A DNA stretch of 37,560 nt from Bacteroidaceae bacterium (GCA_024398515.1 JAKSIZ010000022.1:1-37560); one strand, 5' to 3'; numbered from the stretch's first letter, positions 1 through 9,414 are shown. The notes: generated from the sequence alone by a model not told the origin. Translations and numbers: made by a program.

Positions 1-72
1 CTGAAGAACAAAATCCTCCAGGCCGAGTATTACCTGAAAAGGAGAAACGAAAACAGGGAAAAAGAAAAATGA
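1..72 (+). CDS. C-terminal end of an unidentified protein (partial)
   Basis: An open frame enters from the left edge and ends at TGA 70-72, giving about 23 residues that finish in a Lys/Arg/Glu-rich tail (KRRNENREKEK). Nothing in this fragment identifies a family; the highly charged helical tail is all that can be seen. It lies upstream of the triple-palindrome element at 115-175. Confidence 0.5.
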   Translation: MKNKILQAEYYLKRRNENREKEK

Positions 73-114
73 AGCGATTTGTCTGATTAGCAGTTGTTTG
101 CAAAAGGGCAAAAA

Positions 115-194
115 ACATTCTTAGAATGTTCGGCGGAACATTCTAAGAATGTACACGTGAACATTCTAAGAATGTGCAAACGACTATAACGTTC
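115..194. repeat. Triple-palindrome element 1 (arms ACATTCT)
   Basis: Three 15-bp palindromes start at 115, 138 and 161, an exact 23-bp period with 8-bp spacers. Arms are ACATTCT/AGAATGT around a single T, A and A. The motif CGACTATAACGTTC (181-194) follows; it is the reverse complement of the motif found to the left of elements 3 to 5, so this copy appears inverted. It sits between the end of the partial gene and the promoter of the WalJ-like gene. No counterpart of the AAGCGTTC end is seen on the other side. Function unknown. Confidence 0.85.
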
Positions 195-244
195 GACTAT
201 AAAAAAAATAATTATATTTTATGCAGAATTACGCAAAGTTTTAT

Positions 245-252
245 TAACTTTG
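245..252 (+). promoter_or_regulatory. Probable Bacteroidota -7 box for the WalJ-like gene
   Basis: TAACTTTG matches the TAnnTTTG -7 consensus of Bacteroidota and lies about 33 bp before the chosen ATG at 285. The -33 element is poor (TTATG around 219). Because the box lies inside the longer reading frame from 174, it supports the start at 285. Confidence 0.45.
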
Positions 253-284
253 CACCGATAAAAAACAGAGCTCAAAGTAAAGTT

Positions 285-1088
285 ATGCTAAAATTCATGT
301 GTTTTGGCAGTGGGAGCAGTGGAAACTGCTACTTGTTGTTGTCGGAAACGTCGGGACTGCTTATTGATGCCGGCATAGGAATACGTGCCTTGAAGAAGCA
401 CTTCAAGGACCGTGGTATTCCGCTTAATCGCATTAAAAACATCCTCATCACTCACGACCATGCAGACCATATAAAGAGTGTTGGGTACCTAAGTTCCGAA
501 TTGGAAATAAACGTATATGCAACGGAAAAGGTGCATCTTGGCATCGCCCAAAACTTTGTTGTGCGTGCAAAGGTGCCAGCGACACACAAGCGTTGCATCG
601 AGAAGAACCAGGAGTTCATGCTCGACGACTTCAAGGTGATGCCGTTTACTGTGCCGCACGACAGTCAGGATAATGTCGGTTACAGAATAGAATGCGAAGG
701 CGTGGTGTTCTGTCTAATGACAGATGCCGGATGTGTTACCGACGAAATGAAGAAATACATATCCGATTCCAACTATCTGATAATCGAATCGAACCACGAC
801 AAAGAGATGCTTGCCAACGGTCCATACCCAGATTATCTAAAGAAAAGAATAGCAAGTCAGCTCGGACATCTGAGTAATACGGACTGCGCAAATGCTGTTG
901 CCGAGAATGCAACGCCTAAGCTGAAGCATTTGTGGCTGTGCCATCTGAGCGAGGAGAACAATCATCCGGAACTTGCACGAAAGACAATGGAGAGCGTTCT
1001 TGCAAGCTATGGCATAGTTGCAGACAAGGATTTTCGCGTAGAAATACTCAAGCGCAAGACACCAAGTCAAATGTATAATTTAAGATAA
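285..1088 (+). CDS. WalJ/YycJ-type MBL-fold metallo-hydrolase
   Basis: A 267-residue metallo-beta-lactamase-fold protein. The N-terminus MLKFMCFGSGSSGNCYL is typical of the YycJ/WalJ family, and the metal-binding motif THDHADH is at residues 56-62. More family signals follow: an Asp in LMTDAG and a late CHLSEENN. Family members are cytoplasmic hydrolases, thought to be nucleases, linked to cell-wall and DNA-repair processes. The open frame extends back to 174, but those codons run through the palindromic repeats and the promoter box, so ATG 285 is preferred; it also gives the usual family length. The TPR gene follows after 5 bp and is probably co-transcribed. The family call is strong; the cellular role here is inferred. 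Confidence 0.9.
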   Translation: MLKFMCFGSGSSGNCYLLLSETSGLLIDAGIGIRALKKHFKDRGIPLNRIKNILITHDHADHIKSVGYLSSELEINVYATEKVHLGIAQNFVVRAKVPATHKRCIEKNQEFMLDDFKVMPFTVPHDSQDNVGYRIECEGVVFCLMTDAGCVTDEMKKYISDSNYLIIESNHDKEMLANGPYPDYLKKRIASQLGHLSNTDCANAVAENATPKLKHLWLCHLSEENNHPELARKTMESVLASYGIVADKDFRVEILKRKTPSQMYNLR

Positions 1089-1093
1089 AAGGC

Positions 1094-1729
1094 ATGATAC
1101 GGAATAAAATTATTGCTTTTCTTACATGTTTCATGTCGTGTTTTGCCCTGTTTGCACAAAGCACCGACGAGATGCTGAAGGCTGGCGGAGCACAGTTGGA
1201 GAAAGGAAACTGGCAAGATGCACTCGATACTTACACGAAAGTGTTGCAGAAGGACAAGGCAAATCCCGCTGCATATTACTTCCGAGCATACGCAAACGAG
1301 AAGCTTAACAGGTATAACTTTGCCCGTGCCGACTATGAACATTTCCTGAAAATAGCGCCGTTCAACTATGAAGGACTGCTCGGATTGGCACTGCTTAACC
1401 AAAAGGACATGCACTATACAGAGGCATACGACCAGATAAACAACCTCGTCGAGATGTTCCCTGACAGTGTATCGGCTTACATAGCACGTGCAGGAATAGA
1501 GAAGGAAAGGAACATGATGGAACCTTGTATCTATGACTGGGGTGAGGTAATAAGGCTCGAACCGGCGAATGCAGACAACTATATTACGCGAGCAGAACTG
1601 TTGATACGCGTAGGCAGAACGGAAGAAGCACGCCGCGATCTCGATAAAGCCGTGGAACTTGGTGTTAGTGCCACGTCGCTGAAATACCTCTATAAAAAGA
1701 CAAAAAAGAGTAAAAAGTCGAAGAACTAA
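1094..1729 (+). CDS. Exported tetratricopeptide-repeat protein
   Basis: A 211-residue protein with an N-terminal signal peptide (hydrophobic stretch IIAFLTCFMSCFALFAQ). About four TPR units follow, with repeated patterns such as GNWQDALDTYTKVLQ and GRTEEARRDLDKAVELG. The C-terminus is very basic (KKTKKSKKSKN). TPR proteins of this size act as protein-interaction scaffolds in the periplasm; no enzymatic motif is visible. It starts 5 bp after the WalJ-like gene, so the two likely form an operon. The partner and specific role cannot be told from the sequence. Confidence 0.85.
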   Translation: MIRNKIIAFLTCFMSCFALFAQSTDEMLKAGGAQLEKGNWQDALDTYTKVLQKDKANPAAYYFRAYANEKLNRYNFARADYEHFLKIAPFNYEGLLGLALLNQKDMHYTEAYDQINNLVEMFPDSVSAYIARAGIEKERNMMEPCIYDWGEVIRLEPANADNYITRAELLIRVGRTEEARRDLDKAVELGVSATSLKYLYKKTKKSKKSKN

Positions 1730-1776
1730 AAGAAAAAACAGTTGACTATAAACGTCGAACAATAAAACAAAAAGGC

Positions 1777-3756
1777 ATGAAGAAATTATTTATATTACTG
1801 ATTATGGCACTACAAGTGGTAGATATTGAAGCAGACAACTTTGAATACAACAACGAAAGATTTGCCGATATTCAAATGTTGCGTTATAAACTTAATGGTT
1901 TTGAAAACCTGACTCCTAATCAAAAAGCGTTGATCTACTATCTCTCGGAAGCATCGCTTTGGGGCAGAGACATCACAACCGATCAACAAGGAAAGTACAA
2001 TCTCCGCATTCGTAAGATGCTTGAAGGCGTTTACACACACTTCAATGGCGACAAGAATACGGCAGATTGGAAGGCGTTTTCAACTTATATCAAGCAAGTT
2101 TGGTTTGGAAGTGGCATCTATCATCACTATTCCAAGGATAAGTTTAAACCAGGATTTTCAGAATCTTGGTTGAGGAAACAGGTGAAGGAATGCAAAATAA
2201 AAGTGAAAGGACTTGATGAACTTTGCAAGGTTATATTTGATCCAACGCTGTTGGCAAAGGGTGTAAACCTCGCAGCAGATGCCGATGTTGTGTTGACTTC
2301 AGCACATAATTTCTATGGCGAAGGCGTTACTCAGCAGGAAGCAGAAGACTTCTACGCAAAGATGAAAGAAGGCAAAGGCAGCGATTTGCCAATGTTTGGA
2401 CTTAACTCTACACTGATAAAAAAGAAGGGGAAACTTGTTGAGGATGTTTGGAAAGTCGGTGGAAAATACGGAAAAACAATAAGCAAAATCGTAGAAAATC
2501 TGAAGAAAGCATTGGATTATGCCGAAAATGCCAAGCAGAAAGATGTGATAGAAAAATTGATTACATACTTCGAAACGGGTAATCTTGAAGACTTTGACAA
2601 GTATTCAATTGCATGGGTTGGTTCGCTTGAAGGCATGGTTGACTTCATTTGCGGCTTTATAGAGACTTACGGAGACCCATTAAGTATGAAGGGAACATAC
2701 GAGGGAATAGTTCAGTATAAGGACCTCGAAGCAACAAAACGTACAAGAACCATCAGCGACAATGCGCAGTGGTTTGAAGACCGTTCGCCTGTTGACCCAC
2801 GTTTCCGCAAGCCACAAGTGAAAGGCATTACGGCAAATGTTATCAATACGGCAATGCTTGCCGGAGATTCATACCCATCAACTCCTATAGGTATAAACCT
2901 TCCAAACTCTGATTGGATTAGAGCAAAGCATGGCAGCAAGAGCGTTACAATCAGCAATATCACCGATGCTTACAACAAAGCAGCACGTGGAAATGGATTC
3001 AGTGAAGAGTTTGTAATCGACCAGGCTACACGCCAACTCATAGAAAATTATGGCGATGCTTGTGACGATCTTCATACCGACCTTCATGAATGTCTTGGTC
3101 ATGCCAGTGGACAGTTGATGCCAGGTACTGACCCAGATGCGCTGAAAAACTATAGCAGTACGAATGAAGAAACACGTGCCGACTTGTTTGCACTCTATTA
3201 TCTTGCCGACCCAAAACTTGTTGAACTCGGTCTTTTGCCTAACGAAGAAGCATACAAGGCAAGTTATTATACCCAGATGAACAATGGTTTGATGACGCAA
3301 CTTGTTCGCATCAAACCTGGTGATAACATTGAAGAAGCACACATGCGCAACCGTGCTTTGATTGCAAATTGGTGTTTTGAAAAGGGAAAGAAGGACAATG
3401 TAATGGAGCTTGTAAAGAAAGAAGGCAAGACTTTCCTCAAGATAAACGACTATAAAGCATTGCGCGGACTGTTTGCTGAATTGCTTGCAGAGATACAACG
3501 CGTAAAGAGCGAAGGCGACTTTGAGGCTTGCAAAAACCTTGTCGAGACATACGGAGTGAAGGTTAATCCTGAAATACATAAGGAAATACTTGACCGTTAT
3601 CAGAAGTTGAATATCGCTCCATATAAGGGTTTTATCAATCCTATAATGACTCCGGTATTTTCTTCAAACGGCGAGATTATCGACGTGAAGCTTGACTATA
3701 CTGAGACATACGATAATCAAATGCTTCGCTATTCGTCACAGTATGGAGTTGAATGA
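1777..3756 (+). CDS. Dipeptidyl peptidase III (M49 family metallopeptidase)
   Basis: A 659-residue zinc exopeptidase of family M49. The signature HECLGH is at residues 437-442 (two His ligands and catalytic Glu), and the second zinc-ligand motif EETRAD is at 464-469. Length fits bacterial DPP III, and HECLGH is the Bacteroidota form of the motif. DPP III removes dipeptides from the N-terminus of short peptides. The N-terminus (MKKLFILLIMALQVV) looks like a signal peptide, so a periplasmic place is likely, although it has no clear lipobox. Its last 14 bases overlap the AlkD-like gene, suggesting translational coupling. A 47-bp gap separates it from the TPR gene. Confidence 0.95.
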   Translation: MKKLFILLIMALQVVDIEADNFEYNNERFADIQMLRYKLNGFENLTPNQKALIYYLSEASLWGRDITTDQQGKYNLRIRKMLEGVYTHFNGDKNTADWKAFSTYIKQVWFGSGIYHHYSKDKFKPGFSESWLRKQVKECKIKVKGLDELCKVIFDPTLLAKGVNLAADADVVLTSAHNFYGEGVTQQEAEDFYAKMKEGKGSDLPMFGLNSTLIKKKGKLVEDVWKVGGKYGKTISKIVENLKKALDYAENAKQKDVIEKLITYFETGNLEDFDKYSIAWVGSLEGMVDFICGFIETYGDPLSMKGTYEGIVQYKDLEATKRTRTISDNAQWFEDRSPVDPRFRKPQVKGITANVINTAMLAGDSYPSTPIGINLPNSDWIRAKHGSKSVTISNITDAYNKAARGNGFSEEFVIDQATRQLIENYGDACDDLHTDLHECLGHASGQLMPGTDPDALKNYSSTNEETRADLFALYYLADPKLVELGLLPNEEAYKASYYTQMNNGLMTQLVRIKPGDNIEEAHMRNRALIANWCFEKGKKDNVMELVKKEGKTFLKINDYKALRGLFAELLAEIQRVKSEGDFEACKNLVETYGVKVNPEIHKEILDRYQKLNIAPYKGFINPIMTPVFSSNGEIIDVKLDYTETYDNQMLRYSSQYGVE

Positions 3757-4177
3757 GATAAAGCAAGTGTTTCGTCTCTACATGAATGGCATCGTAGCCA
3801 CTTCAATGAGAGAGAAAGGACTGAATTATCGTGTAATCTGGGGCGTTTCAATTCAGCATCTACACGAAATAGCCGATGAAGTAAAGGCAAAAACTCCTGA
3901 CACGGAAAAGCAGAAAATGCTTGCTCTGCAACTTTGGGATGAGGATATTCGAGAATGCAAAATCCTCGCGACACTGCTTATGCCAAAGGAATTGATGGAC
4001 AAAGCCACGGCAGAAAAGTGGGTGAGTTCACTTACTACGCAGGAAATGGCAGAATGGTTATCGTTTAATCTTCTGCGACATCTACCGTTTGCTATCGAAA
4101 TAGCAAATGAGGCAATTAAAAGTAATAACCGACTGCAAATGATTTGTGGTCAAAATATATTAAAGAGAATTGGATAA
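3743..4177 (+). CDS. Short AlkD-like DNA alkylation repair protein
   Basis: A 144-residue helical protein. The segment LWDEDIRECKILATLLMP followed by AEKWVSSL resembles the HEAT-like repeat core of AlkD-family DNA glycosylases, where 'W..dirE.r.la' is conserved. It is clearly shorter than the roughly 220-240 residues of AlkD, so it may hold only part of the repeat solenoid. The start chosen is ATG 3743 (MELNEIKQVF), which overlaps the end of DPP III; the frame also opens earlier at 3692 but those codons lie wholly inside DPP III. The Fur-like gene begins within its last codons. The family call is moderate and catalytic ability is uncertain. Confidence 0.65.
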   Translation: MELNEIKQVFRLYMNGIVATSMREKGLNYRVIWGVSIQHLHEIADEVKAKTPDTEKQKMLALQLWDEDIRECKILATLLMPKELMDKATAEKWVSSLTTQEMAEWLSFNLLRHLPFAIEIANEAIKSNNRLQMICGQNILKRIG

Positions 4178-4682
4178 GGCGGCACTCAGAACAGCAAGGC
4201 AAATACTCGACAAGTATCTTGAGACGGGAAACCATCGCAAGACGGCTGAACGTTACTATTTGCTCGAACTCATTTATTCCTTTAAGGATTTGTGCTCTAT
4301 ATTCGATATTCAGCAGGCACTTGAACAAGAGCGTTTCATTGTTAGTCGTGCTACTCTTTATAATACCTTGCGTTTGTTTATAGACTTACATCTCATTGTC
4401 CGTCATCAGATGGAAGGTGTGGCGAAGTATGAACCAGCAATAGGACGAAAGAATCATTGCTGCCAGATATGCACGACTTGCGGTAAGGTAACAGATCTAA
4501 AGGTTAGAAGTCTGCCTGCGTTACTAAACAATATCCCGACCAAGAGACTTCGCAGCGAGAGTTTTTCAATCACAGTCTATGGTACTTGCAGTTCCTGTCT
4601 GGCAAAAACTACTCGTCAAAGAAAGGAAGAAGCAAAGAAAAAACTCTCACCATCTACATCCCGTAGAGGTGGAGAGAAGTAA
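4170..4682 (+). CDS. Fur-family metal-dependent transcriptional regulator
   Basis: A 170-residue protein with a winged-helix half (RKTAERYYLLELIYS and SRATLYNTLRLFIDLHLI) and a C-terminal metal-binding half. Cys pairs are at C98/C101/C104 and C140/C143, the structural zinc site of Fur/PerR/Zur proteins. His and Cys at 96-98 (HCC) are further candidate ligands. The likely start is a TTG at 4170 that overlaps the upstream stop; no ATG fits the conserved N-terminus. A lysine/serine-rich tail (about residues 150-170) is extra. Members repress metal-uptake or peroxide genes; which metal it senses, and its targets, are not shown here. Confidence 0.88.
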   Translation: MDKAALRTARQILDKYLETGNHRKTAERYYLLELIYSFKDLCSIFDIQQALEQERFIVSRATLYNTLRLFIDLHLIVRHQMEGVAKYEPAIGRKNHCCQICTTCGKVTDLKVRSLPALLNNIPTKRLRSESFSITVYGTCSSCLAKTTRQRKEEAKKKLSPSTSRRGGEK

Positions 4683-4726
4683 ATTCTGTTGTATATTAAT
4701 AGTAAATTGTAAATATTATATTAAAT

Positions 4727-6016
4727 ATGGTAAGCATTCCAAAAGGCACACGCGATTTCTCGTCTATCGAGATGGCAAAGCGTAATTATATTTTCGATAC
4801 AATTAAGTCAGTATATCAGCTCTATGGCTATCAGCAGATAGAGACTCCAGCAATGGAGCAACTTTCAACGTTGATGGGAAAATACGGAGAAGAAGGCGAC
4901 AAGTTGTTGTTCCGCATTCAGAACTCAGGCGAAAAGGCTTCTCTTGCACCTGAAAAGGGTTTGAGGTATGACCTTACAGTTCCTTTTGCCCGTTTCGTTG
5001 TGATGCATCGCAACGACTTGCAATTCCCATTCAAGCGTTATCAGATACAACCAGTGTGGCGTGCTGACCGTCCTCAGAAGGGACGTTATCGTGAGTTCTA
5101 TCAATGTGATGCCGACGTGGTTGGTTCTGATTCTTTGCTCAACGAGGTCGAACTGATGCAGATTGTCGATACAGTTTTTACTAAGTTTGGTGTGCGTGTA
5201 GAGATAAAGATAAACAATCGCAAGATTCTCACTGGCATTGCTGAGATGATAGGTGAAGCCGACAAAATTGTTGATATAACAGTTGCAATCGACAAACTCG
5301 ACAAGATTGGTCTCGACAATGTTAAGTCAGAACTTATGGAACGTGGACTTAACGCCGAGCAAATCTCGAAGATTGAACCAATACTTACCCTTTCAGGTTC
5401 AAACGAAGAGAAACTTGCCACGATGCGCGAGTTGCTTAAGGATAGCGAAACTGGTCAGAAAGGACTTGATGAGGTTGACTTTATATTATCAAAACTGAAT
5501 ACTCTAAATTCCAAACTTAACCTTGATCTCAGTCTTGCTCGTGGCTTGAACTATTATACAGGAGCAATCTTCGAGGTGAAGGCTCTTGATGTGGAAATCG
5601 GCAGTATTACTGGTGGCGGACGCTATGACAACCTTACTGGTATCTTCGGACTTCCTGGTGTGAGTGGTGTAGGTATCTCTTTTGGTGCTGACCGCATCTT
5701 TGATGTGCTCAACCAACTCGACTTATATCCAAAGGAAACGACAACAGGTACTCAGGTGCTCTTTATCAATTTCGGAGAAAAGGAAACCGACTATTGTCTG
5801 CCGATAATATCAAAGCTTCGTGCAAAGGGCATACGTTGTGAGATGTATCCTGATGCTGTGAAGATGAAAAAGCAAATGACATACGCCAACGCAAAGAATG
5901 TTCCTTACGTTGTTCTTGCCGGTGACAATGAAATTGCAGAGAATAAGGTGATGCTCAAGAATATGGAGCAAGGCACTCAGGAACTTGTTACGATAGAAAA
6001 ATTACTTGAACTATGA
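4727..6016 (+). CDS. hisS: Histidyl-tRNA synthetase
   Basis: A 429-residue class II aminoacyl-tRNA synthetase that charges tRNA-His in the cytoplasm. Visible marks are the N-terminal IPKGTRDF, motif 2 with [19 protein letters not shown], the HisRS-specific [14 protein letters not shown], and motif 3 [16 protein letters not shown]. The C-terminal anticodon-binding domain contains [10 protein letters not shown] and a final [11 protein letters not shown] segment. The ATG at 4727 is 44 bp after the Fur-like gene. Its last codon overlaps the start of the CE12-like esterase by 4 bp (ATGA), so an essential translation gene is coupled to a secreted esterase. Confidence 0.97.
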   Translation: MVSIPKGTRDFSSIEMAKRNYIFDTIKSVYQLYGYQQIETPAMEQLSTLMGKYGEEGDKLLFRIQNSGEKASLAPEKGLRYDLTVPFARFVVMHRNDLQFPFKRYQIQPVWRADRPQKGRYREFYQCDADVVGSDSLLNEVELMQIVDTVFTKFGVRVEIKINNRKILTGIAEMIGEADKIVDITVAIDKLDKIGLDNVKSELMERGLNAEQISKIEPILTLSGSNEEKLATMRELLKDSETGQKGLDEVDFILSKLNTLNSKLNLDLSLARGLNYYTGAIFEVKALDVEIGSITGGGRYDNLTGIFGLPGVSGVGISFGADRIFDVLNQLDLYPKETTTGTQVLFINFGEKETDYCLPIISKLRAKGIRCEMYPDAVKMKKQMTYANAKNVPYVVLAGDNEIAENKVMLKNMEQGTQELVTIEKLLEL

Positions 6017-6888
6017 AATGTAAACGCAACATAATATTCGCTACACTTCTCGTTTTGGTGCTGGCTTTCGTATCGAGTGCATTCCGCAATAAGCCTATTA
6101 CCATATTTATGATAGGCGACAGCACGATGGCAAACAAGCCAACAACTGGCGACAAAGCCGACAATCAAGAGCGAGGGTGGGGGCAAATGCTTCAGCAATA
6201 CTTCGACTCTACGAAGATTGTCATTGACAATCATGCCGTCAATGGTCGCTCTTCAAAGAGTTTTATCGACGAAGGTCGTTGGCAAGCCGTACTGCAAAAG
6301 ATACGCCCAGGCGACTATGTAATCATTCAGTTTGGGCATAATGATGAGAAGCCAAAAGCCGACAGACATACTGACCCAGGCACAACTTTCGATGCAAATC
6401 TCAAGAAGTTTATCAGTGAAACGCGCGAAAAAGGCGGCACTCCGATACTTATGAACAGCATTGTCCGCCGTAAGTTCTATGTCGATCCAAATGCTGTTGC
6501 TGCCGATGATGCCCTGCTGAAAGCAGATGGTTCTGAGATAAAATCGAACAAAACCATTGCATCTGACACTCTCGTTGATACTCATGGAGCATACGTTGTG
6601 GCACCTCGCAATGTTGCAAAAGAAACTGGATGTATGTTCGTTGATGCAACAGTCATCACTCACGACTACATACAACCTATGGGACCAGAGGAGTCAAAGA
6701 AACTTTTTTGTTGGTTGCCAGTAGGAAAATACAAGACTGCACCCAACGGACGACAGGATGATACACACCTTAATATATATGGTGGTTCGGTCATTGCCGG
6801 CTTGTTGATAAAGGAAACCGTGAAGCAGGACAAGAACCTGAAACGTTATTTCAACAAGAAAGTGTTGAAACAGTATGGCTTGAAATAG
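6013..6888 (+). CDS. Rhamnogalacturonan acetylesterase-like SGNH hydrolase (CE12 type)
   Basis: A 291-residue secreted hydrolase. A signal peptide covers roughly residues 1-24. The SGNH blocks are visible: GDSTM at 35-39 (Ser37 nucleophile), VNGRSS near 76-81, FGHND at 107-111 and DDTHLN near the C-terminus (catalytic Asp and His). This arrangement is typical of CE12 esterases that remove acetyl groups from pectin rhamnogalacturonan or xylan; the substrate here is inferred. ATG overlaps the hisS stop (ATGA). The very strong terminator at 6911-6963 ends the transcript. Confidence 0.9.
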   Translation: MKCKRNIIFATLLVLVLAFVSSAFRNKPITIFMIGDSTMANKPTTGDKADNQERGWGQMLQQYFDSTKIVIDNHAVNGRSSKSFIDEGRWQAVLQKIRPGDYVIIQFGHNDEKPKADRHTDPGTTFDANLKKFISETREKGGTPILMNSIVRRKFYVDPNAVAADDALLKADGSEIKSNKTIASDTLVDTHGAYVVAPRNVAKETGCMFVDATVITHDYIQPMGPEESKKLFCWLPVGKYKTAPNGRQDDTHLNIYGGSVIAGLLIKETVKQDKNLKRYFNKKVLKQYGLK

Positions 6889-6910
6889 AATTTGAATTGC
6901 TTTGCGAAAC

Positions 6911-6963
6911 TTCGAGATTTCGAGAACCCGATAATTCAGTTCTCGAAATCTCGAATTTTTTTT
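6911..6963 (+). terminator. Strong intrinsic terminator
   Basis: A perfect 17-bp inverted repeat (TTCGAGATTTCGAGAAC at 6911-6927 and its complement at 6939-6955) with an 11-nt loop is followed by eight T. It lies between the convergent CE12 and GH31 genes and ends the plus-strand transcript. Confidence 0.92.
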
Positions 6964-6965
6964 GA

Positions 6966-9380
6966 TTAAATTTTAACTGCTTTGCCGTTATAGTTTATTG
7001 TTTTCGTCTTTCCACCAATGATTGAAACCTTAAACTGACGCTCTTTCATCATGCCATCAAACTCGCCTGAACGCTTGCCAATAGTTAGTGACTGCGACTT
7101 TTCGTCCCATTTCATCGGTATCGTTGAATACTTTCCCTTCTCGCAATTATAGTTGTCGCCCTCGTCTTCGTAGAGTGTAAACTCTGCATCTGCGCCTGGA
7201 TATACGCGTATTTCAAGCGTTTTCCAGTCGGCAACATCAGCTTTTTTTACATCAGACGTACACATTGGAACGATACTTCCTGCACGAACATACAGCGGAG
7301 CATGGCTTATCGGTGCTGCAGCCTTTATGTTCTGACCACCGGCAAGTCGCTCTTCAGTCCAATAGTCGTACCATTCCGTACCCTTTGGCAAATAGACATT
7401 GTATGTCTTCACAGCCGACCAATCTGCCTTGAATCCATCTTGATAAAGCGATTTTCTTGTCTTGTCCCAGCCTGAAATCTCGTTTGTTGCGTTTGCAGTC
7501 TCTGGTGTGTATAGCGCATTTAGTACCGGTGCAACGAGGAAAGCGTGCCCAAACATATACTCACGACTGTTGTTCCACGTGTTCTTATCGTCCTTGAAGT
7601 CCATCATCAGTGCACGCATGAACGAGTCATCATTCTTGCTGACCTGCCAACTTTGACTATATATATAAGGAAGGAGCGAGTATCTGAGTTTGATTGCCGA
7701 CAGCAAAGCATCATATACAGGTTCGCCTGGATTGCCGTAATGGTATATTTCGCGGAACACTTCTGTGCCGTGACTGCGCATCATAGGACAGAATGCACCG
7801 AACTGCATCCAGCGTACATACAGTTCCTGATACAATGGATTTCGCGTCGCACTATTGTCTATGTAGTGTTTGTTGTACGCATTTGCAAAGAAACCTCCTA
7901 TGTCAGTATTCACGTTTGGATTGGCTGTGAGCGTATGATTGAGGCACAAAGGCACCTGTTTTCTGAAGCTGTCCCACGAAGAACCTACGTCGCCACTCCA
8001 CGACATTGCCCCTGTACGTTGCTGACCTGCGAAGTAACTGCGGGTGAGTATAAAAACTCTTCTGCTCTCATCCGTTGCTCTTTGATTCTCATACACGCCT
8101 TGAACTGATGCGTAAGGGAAGATATTCCTGACGCTTTTCCACGATGCCATGATGTCTTTTCCCGTCTTTGGGTCGGTAATAGGGCGCATTTGGTCGAGGT
8201 CGCTCTCCTTATATGAATGGTGATCTGGGTCGGTTGAATCCATCCACCAAGCGTCAATACCCGTGTCCTTCAACTTTGAAAGATGCTTCCAATATATATT
8301 GCGTGCCTCCAAACTATACGGATCATAGCAACGAACGCCACTCGGATAGTCCATCTTTGGCGGCCATGCTGGCAGTCCACTTTGCGGCCAAGTCTCGAAA
8401 TCGTACAGCAAACCCTTTGGCTGCAACTCGCGGAATGCCTTTGTATGAGGACCGAAACTTGCCCAAATGCTTATTGTAATGTGCTTGCCCAACTGATGAA
8501 CATGGTCAATCATACCCTTATAGTCAGCGAAATCGTCGTTAAGAAACTCCATCGCATTCCACAAATAATTGTTGCCCCAGTACTGCCAATCTTGTATGAT
8601 TCCGTCAAATGGTACGCCTTTTTCATTGTATGTATCCACCACTTCGAGTAATTCCTTCGACGTTTTATAGCGTTCACGGCTCTGGTGGAAGCCGTAAGTC
8701 CACAGTGCCTGCATAGGTACTTTGCCCGTCAGATGACGCATTGCTGCAATGACTCCATCTGCATTTCCGCCGTACATGAAGTAATAATCCACCTTACATC
8801 CCACTTCGCTTTCGAGCATAAGTTCCTTGTCGTCGTTGAGAAGGGTAGGTGAGTAGTTATCCCAATACACTCCATATCCCTTTATGCTTTGGAAGAAATG
8901 AGCAAAATCCTCAAGGTTTGACTGCATCATACGGCGATGTTCTCCGCGAAGATTCATCTTTCCGTTCTGAATCATGCCCACTCCGTATATCGGTTCTTCG
9001 GCATCAAGTGCAAAGCCTTGGCTCACTTTATACCGTCCAGCGTCTGGTCCAGTGGTGATTGGCGTGAACTTCGACGAGCCTTCTTCAAGCAAAATGTTGC
9101 CCTTCTTGTCGGCAAACGTCACGCGATGCGACGCATTGTCAACCCTCACACTGAGCATTGACGATGTGTAAGTCGTCGTGTTGCCGTCGGTCTTCTTTGT
9201 CACTTTCACCACTTCCGGCTTTGCTGTCACTACGAGCGAAAGCCCCATCTCCTTGCTCATGTCGGGTGCATTCTTAACCACTCTCACCGTCGAAGGTGTG
9301 AAAAACGTAATCTCCTGTGCGTTCATCTTGCCCATTGCCACAAGCGCAATGACTGCAATGATAAGTCTGATTGTCTTCAT
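6966..9380 (-). CDS. GH31 family alpha-glycosidase (alpha-xylosidase/alpha-glucosidase)
   Basis: An 804-residue secreted enzyme with a signal peptide (MKTIRLIIAVIALVAMG...NAQ). The N-terminal beta-sandwich is followed by the GH31 barrel. WWMDSTDPDHH carries the likely nucleophile Asp381, and WSGDVGSSW carries the likely acid/base Asp464. Other barrel landmarks are GFHQSRERY and IIQDWQYWG. Overall the motifs resemble alpha-xylosidases and alpha-glucosidases; which bond it cuts is not certain. The frame extends upstream to 9485, but those codons run through tRNA-Cys, so ATG 9380 with its signal peptide is chosen. It is transcribed alone, downstream of the tRNA terminator. Confidence 0.93.
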   Translation of the reverse strand: MKTIRLIIAVIALVAMGKMNAQEITFFTPSTVRVVKNAPDMSKEMGLSLVVTAKPEVVKVTKKTDGNTTTYTSSMLSVRVDNASHRVTFADKKGNILLEEGSSKFTPITTGPDAGRYKVSQGFALDAEEPIYGVGMIQNGKMNLRGEHRRMMQSNLEDFAHFFQSIKGYGVYWDNYSPTLLNDDKELMLESEVGCKVDYYFMYGGNADGVIAAMRHLTGKVPMQALWTYGFHQSRERYKTSKELLEVVDTYNEKGVPFDGIIQDWQYWGNNYLWNAMEFLNDDFADYKGMIDHVHQLGKHITISIWASFGPHTKAFRELQPKGLLYDFETWPQSGLPAWPPKMDYPSGVRCYDPYSLEARNIYWKHLSKLKDTGIDAWWMDSTDPDHHSYKESDLDQMRPITDPKTGKDIMASWKSVRNIFPYASVQGVYENQRATDESRRVFILTRSYFAGQQRTGAMSWSGDVGSSWDSFRKQVPLCLNHTLTANPNVNTDIGGFFANAYNKHYIDNSATRNPLYQELYVRWMQFGAFCPMMRSHGTEVFREIYHYGNPGEPVYDALLSAIKLRYSLLPYIYSQSWQVSKNDDSFMRALMMDFKDDKNTWNNSREYMFGHAFLVAPVLNALYTPETANATNEISGWDKTRKSLYQDGFKADWSAVKTYNVYLPKGTEWYDYWTEERLAGGQNIKAAAPISHAPLYVRAGSIVPMCTSDVKKADVADWKTLEIRVYPGADAEFTLYEDEGDNYNCEKGKYSTIPMKWDEKSQSLTIGKRSGEFDGMMKERQFKVSIIGGKTKTINYNGKAVKI

Positions 9381-9414
9381 TGTTATTATAGTTTTAATCG
9401 TTTCGCATATATCG

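Noticed and set aside
115-175. CRISPR array
   Set aside because: Only three 15-bp palindromic units with 8-bp spacers; CRISPR repeats are longer with spacers of about 30 bp, and no cas genes are present.
174-284. N-terminal extension of the WalJ-like protein
   Set aside because: It runs through the palindrome flank and the -7 promoter box; the family N-terminus starts at 285.
1067-1762. A 231-residue minus-strand open frame
   Set aside because: It is antisense to the TPR gene across its whole length and has Cys/Phe-rich composition typical of a shadow frame.
7545-8108. A 187-residue plus-strand open frame
   Set aside because: It lies inside the GH31 gene on the opposite strand and shows no family motif.
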